Part shown: positions 6,940 to 10,544 of the stretch, in pieces
How positions within the stretch are numbered: position 1 is the stretch's first letter
How the letters are laid out: every line of letters starts with the position of its first letter
Assembly: GCA_003543245.1 (NCBI GenBank)
Contig: DPJB01000040.1
Span: 7,780 to 18,323, forward strand
DNA from: Moraxellaceae bacterium
Lineage (GTDB): Bacteria; Pseudomonadota; Gammaproteobacteria; Pseudomonadales; Moraxellaceae
Length of the DNA: 10,544 bases
Direction: 5' to 3'
Position numbers and translations under genes: made by a program
The notes under the pieces: generated by a model
Databases searched by the model: none
The model's input: only the letters and a program-made list of their open reading frames with translations
What the model was told of the DNA's origin: nothing

Positions 6940-8661
6940 TCAGGGAACAGCAAGATTGCTGCGCAAGGCCAGCTCGCCTGCTGGCGCAGGCACAGGCCGC
7001 GTCACCCTGTCGTGCTGCCGCTCCCCCTCTGGCTTCAGCATTTCCCCTGCCAACTGTACAAATCTCGTCTGGAAGGCTGCCAGCGTCCACTGACCAAAAA
7101 TGGTATGGCCGCCTTCGTAAGCCTGCTCCTGATACTCCTCGTTCGTCGTGACATAGCCCATGTAGTCATTGCAGTAGGTGCAGATGAGCACATGCCGGAT
7201 ACCCCTTCCCTGCAACCGCTCTGCCACCACCTGACGCACACGCTCGCCCGCTGTTGTAGTGAACTCACCCGGACAGCACACAATCGCCACCTGGCCAATG
7301 GTGACAATCTGCAACGGCAGCACCGTCGGCACCATGGCACTATTACCGATGGCACCACGCCTGGCCTGCCGCTTCATTTCACCCACCAACGGGTCCGCAA
7401 AACCCGGCAAGAGAAAACTGTCCAGCGGCTGCCCCATGATGCTCTTGCGGTCAGTCTCCATCAGAATGGCTTTTTCACCCTGAGCGGCATAAATGCGCTG
7501 GTAATACGCCTGATCTTCTGCCGAATAATTGCCGGGATTGTTCAGACGACGATTTTTCAAAACGTCGGCAATCTTCCTTGAGAGAGCTGCCAGCGGCAGT
7601 GGCATGCCGGGACCATCCACAGGCGTACCCGCAAAAAAGGCAACACCATGGCAAGGCTCACTGGTCCATGCCTCGGTATTGCCATTCGCAAACACTGGAC
7701 CCGCCTTGATGCGGGTGAAGTCGGCATAACTGAACACCGCATCAATATCACCACCAATGATTTCCTCGTTGTGCGCGGCCAGCAGCGACAACGCACGCTC
7801 GCTCTGGTGGCGTCCGTTCTGCTCGGCATAGGCGTATTCCGCATCTCCCTTTATTTTCTTGCGCCGCGTGATCTCACCTGGTCCATGATAATGCGGCGAG
7901 ACGTCCCCCGCTGTTGCCTGGGCAAAGATGGCCACCGCACCGGCCACACCCGCTTTCTGCAGAGCGTTCTCCGCATGGCTTGCCGCATAGCCCTTGTTGT
8001 CGCCGTCATGCTTCAGCAACGAACTGCCCACACACGTGGCATGCACACCAAACAGCGATAACAGGGACTGCAACTCACCATGGCGACGCAGGCTCAGCAG
8101 CGTCATGCCACGATCAATCGCAAGATGAGTCTCTGTCACACGACGGGGTGTGACATCAGGATTACGGTTATATGCCTGCAGCGAGCGGTTCCATGCCACC
8201 GGCACATCATCCGAAAATTTCCCCTGAGCCAGCGCAATATCCGTTGGTGCCGCTGCAAGCCTGGCCTGTAGAACGGCTGCAACCACGGCCTCAACAATCT
8301 TCTGCACATGCTCCGGCACAAAGCCCGGCGTCACAATGTTGTACATCACGTCATGCGTACAGCCACCTGGCCCCGAGTGAGTATGGGTACAGGTCAGCAC
8401 CAGCGCCGCCTCATTAAAGGCTTCTCCCAGGTGCTCACGCAGCGCCGCACATACATCCGTACGCATGGCATGAGTGACATAGCCCAGATCAAGGCAACAG
8501 AAAATCAGGGCGTTATTCTTTTCATCCTGCAGGAATAGTGCACGGGCAAACAACGGACTCTGCACACCACGGGCACGATGCTGCCACATGCCATAGCCCT
8601 GCATGGCATACCCTTTGGGAACGATCCCGATTTCCTGCTTGCCCCAACCTGCCTGATACAC
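6940..8661 (-). CDS. Neutral/alkaline ceramidase-family hydrolase without visible signal peptide or full C-terminal domain
   Basis: A 573-residue protein of the neutral/alkaline non-lysosomal ceramidase family, zinc amidohydrolases that release fatty acid from ceramide. Visible motifs: N-terminal AGWGKQEIGIVP, ARAL at 39-42, zinc-site THTHSGPGG at 92-100, GVHATC with His207, GDNKGYA at 220-226, the nucleophile motif GDVSP with Ser255, CCPGE with Glu466, and NDYMGYVTTNEEY (500/503) with the usual following YEGGHTIFG. These match the catalytic and metal ligands of Pseudomonas aeruginosa ceramidase. The canonical N.GDVSPN is here TAGDVSPH. The protein starts directly in the catalytic domain with no signal peptide, unlike secreted ceramidases. 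Only ~40 residues follow the catalytic core, so the C-terminal Ig-like domain appears missing. The start is GTG (8659-8661) with GAGG 7 nt upstream. The substrate may be ceramide, another N-acyl lipid or an unrelated amide. Confidence 0.85.
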   Translation of the reverse strand: MYQAGWGKQEIGIVPKGYAMQGYGMWQHRARGVQSPLFARALFLQDEKNNALIFCCLDLGYVTHAMRTDVCAALREHLGEAFNEAALVLTCTHTHSGPGGCTHDVMYNIVTPGFVPEHVQKIVEAVVAAVLQARLAAAPTDIALAQGKFSDDVPVAWNRSLQAYNRNPDVTPRRVTETHLAIDRGMTLLSLRRHGELQSLLSLFGVHATCVGSSLLKHDGDNKGYAASHAENALQKAGVAGAVAIFAQATAGDVSPHYHGPGEITRRKKIKGDAEYAYAEQNGRHQSERALSLLAAHNEEIIGGDIDAVFSYADFTRIKAGPVFANGNTEAWTSEPCHGVAFFAGTPVDGPGMPLPLAALSRKIADVLKNRRLNNPGNYSAEDQAYYQRIYAAQGEKAILMETDRKSIMGQPLDSFLLPGFADPLVGEMKRQARRGAIGNSAMVPTVLPLQIVTIGQVAIVCCPGEFTTTAGERVRQVVAERLQGRGIRHVLICTYCNDYMGYVTTNEEYQEQAYEGGHTIFGQWTLAAFQTRFVQLAGEMLKPEGERQHDRVTRPVPAPAGELALRSNLAVP

Positions 8662-8821
8662 AGCAATACCTCATCAACAGAACCGGTTTCCGGAAGACAG
8701 GAGATGAACGCCTGAAAAATGCGTAGCCCCCACCCCCCATTACGGAAGATGCACAAAGGGTATCGCGAAAAGCAGACAGGGGTGTTGGCCGAGCGGGTCA
8801 GGCGCAGGACCCGGCAGCCCG
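8662..8821 (-). other. 160-nt gap between the SseB-like and ceramidase-like genes
   Basis: No gene is supported here. A GC hairpin CGGGTC (8794-8799) / GACCCG (8808-8813) with an 8-nt loop lies 9 nt beyond the stop of the SseB-like gene. It has no U-tract, so it is a poor terminator but possibly a processing or stabilising structure. On the minus strand, G6-T-G5 (8738-8727) lies about 65 nt upstream of the ceramidase start. I see no convincing -35/-10 pair, so whether the ceramidase gene has its own promoter is open. Confidence 0.4.
8669..8672 (-). promoter_or_regulatory. Shine-Dalgarno site fixing a GTG start of the ceramidase-like gene
   Basis: GAGG on the minus strand lies 7 nt before the GTG at 8661-8659. 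The family motif aGwGk..I.p begins four residues later, so GTG is the natural start. A longer N-terminal extension carrying a signal peptide is not seen. Confidence 0.65.
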
Positions 8822-9244
8822 TCAGTGCCTTGCAGCAGACAACACATCAACCTGCAGACCCTGTACTGCCGCAGATAGTATCTCCATACCGAACAGCGTC
8901 CCCGGATTGAGCACAATGCCAACACCCGGGCTCATCCGCGCCAGCACCCAGGCAAACCGGATAATCAGCCCGTAACCGAATGCCGGAAACTGGCTGGCCA
9001 TGGCAATGGCGCGTTCAGGCGCAGTAAACATGGCAATCACGGGAGTCCCCTCGTGATTCTTCAGCACGAGTGGGGAGGCTGAATCATCCCACGTCCCCTC
9101 CGGACCCAGGTCCTTGTCGAGCAACACAAAGATATCACCTGCAACAAGGGCATCCATGAACGACGGGACAGCGGCGTCACCAGCCCGGACCGCCGCAAGC
9201 ACGGTTTCCAGCTCATTCAGGGGAATCAGGTTATCTGTAGTCAT
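8822..9244 (-). CDS. SseB-like N-terminal-domain protein
   Basis: A 140-residue cytoplasmic protein resembling the N-terminal domain of SseB (the E. coli protein whose overexpression changes serine sensitivity). It has LETVLAAVRAG near the start, a PSFMDALVAGDIFVLL strand, TPVIAMFTAPERA in the middle and a C-terminal VLNPGT motif before a final amphipathic segment. E. coli SseB is about 258 residues with a second domain that is absent here; single-domain versions are common. No catalytic residues are known. The gene follows the TfoX-domain gene by about 12 nt, so co-transcription is very likely, but the ribosome-binding site before ATG 9244 is weak (GGAT), suggesting translational coupling. 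Its role is unknown. Confidence 0.72.
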   Translation of the reverse strand: MTTDNLIPLNELETVLAAVRAGDAAVPSFMDALVAGDIFVLLDKDLGPEGTWDDSASPLVLKNHEGTPVIAMFTAPERAIAMASQFPAFGYGLIIRFAWVLARMSPGVGIVLNPGTLFGMEILSAAVQGLQVDVLSAARH

Positions 9245-9256
9245 GATGAGAATCCG

Positions 9257-9601
9257 TTATTTCCTTGCCCTCAGGGCCGCCTCAAAGGCACTGCGCGCCC
9301 ATTGCTGCATGTCATCCTGATCTTCGTACACCTCGGGCGGTGCTTCGTAATACCGCAACGTAACCATCCTGCCTTTTGATGCATAGGTAAAAGGCTCCAA
9401 CCCGGCCCTCTCAAAACTGGCGACATTCACGGCATCGGCTTTCAGGTACAGTTTTTCCTGCAGGATGATCGCAAACATCAGGTCATCACGGTACAGGCCA
9501 TAACCACCAAACATGCAGCGCACACGTGGCACACCAAAGCCTGCCATCTGTTCAAGAACAAGCGCTACAAACTCGTCATGACCGGGTCGTGATTGCCGCA
9601 T
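9257..9601 (-). CDS. TfoX N-terminal-domain protein (TfoX/Sxy family)
   Basis: A 114-residue protein with the TfoX N-terminal domain signature RCMFGGYGLYRDDLMFAII (from residue 28), then LYLKAD and a PFTY..KGR...L.YYE.P segment. Full TfoX/Sxy competence regulators carry an additional C-terminal domain that is missing here. Stand-alone N-terminal-domain proteins are widespread and functionally undefined, so a competence role should not be assumed. The ATG at 9601 is chosen because AGGGG lies 5 nt upstream. The GTG at 9607, two codons earlier, would place the same AGGGG directly against the start. The ATG lies 2 nt after the TGA of the upstream gene, indicating tight operon organisation. Confidence 0.78.
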   Translation of the reverse strand: MRQSRPGHDEFVALVLEQMAGFGVPRVRCMFGGYGLYRDDLMFAIILQEKLYLKADAVNVASFERAGLEPFTYASKGRMVTLRYYEAPPEVYEDQDDMQQWARSAFEAALRARK

Positions 9602-9603
9602 GA

Positions 9604-10521
9604 TCACCCCTGCGTCAGCATGCCGTTATCCAGCAATTGCCGGAACCCCGCCTGCACACCATCCAGTAACGATTCCGGTGCACCCGCCGCACCCAGCTGC
9701 GTCAATATGTCACTCACACTGCCAGCGCCATCCACATGCTGCAGCAATGGCGCAAAACCCTCCGACAACTCAACCGTGCGGTGTTCCACGGTCGGCTCAC
9801 AGCGCGACACATGACTCACCTCGGCGCGTGCCACCAGAATGCGGGGATTGCTCAGCTGCAATACCTGCTGACGCTGCGCCTGTGTCAACGGCGTCCTGTT
9901 AAGATGTCGCCACAACTCGGCGCCCATGTGCGGGCATAGTGCCTTTTTTAACTGCTGGTACGTGTCCGGAATAATCGCCGCACTCACAAACGGCGCCAGT
10001 CCGACAGGGCGCGTCAGCCAGTCAGGTTCCAGCGCAACCTGGCCAGGCAAAACCGCATTGCCTTTCAGCACCTTTGCCTTGAGGGCTGCTCCGGTCCACG
10101 CCATACCCAGCTCGGCCTCCAGTATGCTGATCGCCAGCTCCTTTTCCCGGGCCAACTCCACGTCCATACCAGACAGTTTTTCTTTCAGACGAATGCCAAA
10201 CGTCGTCACGCGCTCCAGTGGCGGCGTACGCATGGTTTGCGTATCAATCAGGCTCCGCAGCAACCCAAGACCACCATTCAGTGATGAAACAATGCTGAAC
10301 GTCAGCGGAAAGGCACGACAGAACTGGGACAGAATCAGGCCCACCCGCATGGTCGCATCCAGCTCCAGCGCATCATGACGGATAACCGAGAAATCCTGCC
10401 GCTCACTCTCATCCAGATCGTAAGCCGTCAGTGCTGCCATGGGCTCCCGGCCAAAGCGCTCCCGCAAGTCGCGATCAAACAGCAGATCAAACAGCAGCTG
10501 TTCCTGCACGGCAAAGCTCAT
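9604..10521 (-). CDS. Protein of unknown function with C-terminal winged-helix/PqqD-like segment
   Basis: I do not recognise this 305-residue protein with certainty. The N-terminal ~55 residues are helical (LLFDLLFDRDLRERFGREP, then LTAYDLDESER), resembling the short helical domains seen in LigA-like or RiPP-associated proteins. Residues ~56-135 include a hydrophobic SLNGGLGLLRSL stretch and a charged helix. Residues ~240-303 (TVELSEGFAPLLQHVDGAGS, then SDILTQLG and FRQLLDNGML) look like a small winged-helix or PqqD/RRE-like module, a form common in peptide-modification partners and in methyltransferase C-terminal domains. No signal peptide or convincing transmembrane helix is seen. GGAGG (plus-strand CCTCC, 10529-10533) lies 7 nt before ATG 10521. 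The start overlaps the upstream stop as ATGA, so its product probably works with the truncated upstream gene. Its stop is followed 2 nt later by the TfoX-domain gene. Confidence 0.7.
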   Translation of the reverse strand: MSFAVQEQLLFDLLFDRDLRERFGREPMAALTAYDLDESERQDFSVIRHDALELDATMRVGLILSQFCRAFPLTFSIVSSLNGGLGLLRSLIDTQTMRTPPLERVTTFGIRLKEKLSGMDVELAREKELAISILEAELGMAWTGAALKAKVLKGNAVLPGQVALEPDWLTRPVGLAPFVSAAIIPDTYQQLKKALCPHMGAELWRHLNRTPLTQAQRQQVLQLSNPRILVARAEVSHVSRCEPTVEHRTVELSEGFAPLLQHVDGAGSVSDILTQLGAAGAPESLLDGVQAGFRQLLDNGMLTQG

Positions 10522-10544
10522 TGCACGGCCTCCACTGCCACCAC
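10518..10544 (-). CDS. Extreme 3' end of an upstream gene (last 8 codons plus stop), partial
   Basis: On the minus strand the frame reads VVAVEAVQ followed by TGA at 10520-10518, which overlaps the ATG of the 305-residue gene as ATGA. The rest lies beyond the window. Such 4-nt overlaps are typical of translationally coupled operon genes, so this is probably a real gene end, but eight residues allow no family assignment. Confidence 0.4.
   Translation of the reverse strand: MVAVEAVQ

Noticed and set aside
6922..7581. Long plus-strand ORF (219 codons) opposite the 3' end of the ceramidase-like gene
   Set aside because: It lies antisense to a gene with clear family motifs, has a low-complexity composition with no recognisable domain, and is a codon-bias shadow.
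8779..8812. tRNA-Leu/Ser-like start (GTTGGCCGAGCGGGTCAGGC resembles a D-arm with flanks)
   Set aside because: No matching anticodon arm, T-arm (GTTCGANNC) or acceptor stem follows, and the segment runs into the end of the SseB-like gene. It is at most a chance resemblance or remnant.
9605..9607. GTG as the start of the TfoX-domain gene
   Set aside because: The AGGGG element would abut the GTG with no spacer, whereas it is 5 nt from the ATG at 9601. The two extra residues carry no conserved signal.

Overview
The window looks like chromosome from a Gram-negative, moderately GC-rich proteobacterium, most likely a gammaproteobacterium of the Pseudomonas/Marinobacter/Alcanivorax kind. This rests on an Atu-type terpenoid-degradation gene order and on the TfoX-domain and SseB-like genes. 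No rRNA, complete tRNA, IS element, CRISPR array or prophage gene is visible, and the genus cannot be fixed from this sequence alone.

Left part (1-3680, + strand): the distal end of an acyclic-terpene / methyl-branched acyl-CoA catabolic operon. It opens inside the biotinylated alpha subunit of an acyl-CoA carboxylase (C-terminal 239 residues, biotin motif intact). An HSDL2-like short-chain dehydrogenase and a 611-residue very-long-chain (FATP-type) acyl-CoA synthetase follow. This order matches atuF-atuG-atuH of the Pseudomonas citronellol/geraniol (Atu) pathway. The leucine (Liu) pathway differs because its carboxylase alpha gene is followed by a lyase. The operon closes at a strong symmetrical hairpin-plus-U-tract terminator (3651-3680). 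A 192-nt gap with three short inverted repeats separates the dehydrogenase from the synthetase.

Middle (3681-6907): a more AT-rich non-coding leader contains a candidate sigma70 promoter, a possible 33-codon leader ORF and two small hairpins. It precedes one complete 950-residue P2-type (SERCA/PMCA-like) cation ATPase. All catalytic motifs are intact. Its membrane ligands match the SERCA calcium sites except for Gln in place of the M8 glutamate. The gene stands alone between two operons and ends convergently with the next block.

Right part (6940-10544, - strand, read right to left): a tightly packed set. It starts with the last codons of a gene beyond the window edge (ATGA overlap), then a 305-residue protein of unknown function with a C-terminal winged-helix/PqqD-like segment, then a 114-residue TfoX N-terminal-domain protein and a 140-residue SseB-like protein. 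After a 160-nt gap comes a 573-residue neutral-ceramidase-family hydrolase. It has intact catalytic motifs but no visible signal peptide and too little length for the usual C-terminal domain. The unknown protein with its cut-off upstream partner, and the unusual ceramidase homologue, are the most promising leads for undescribed biology.
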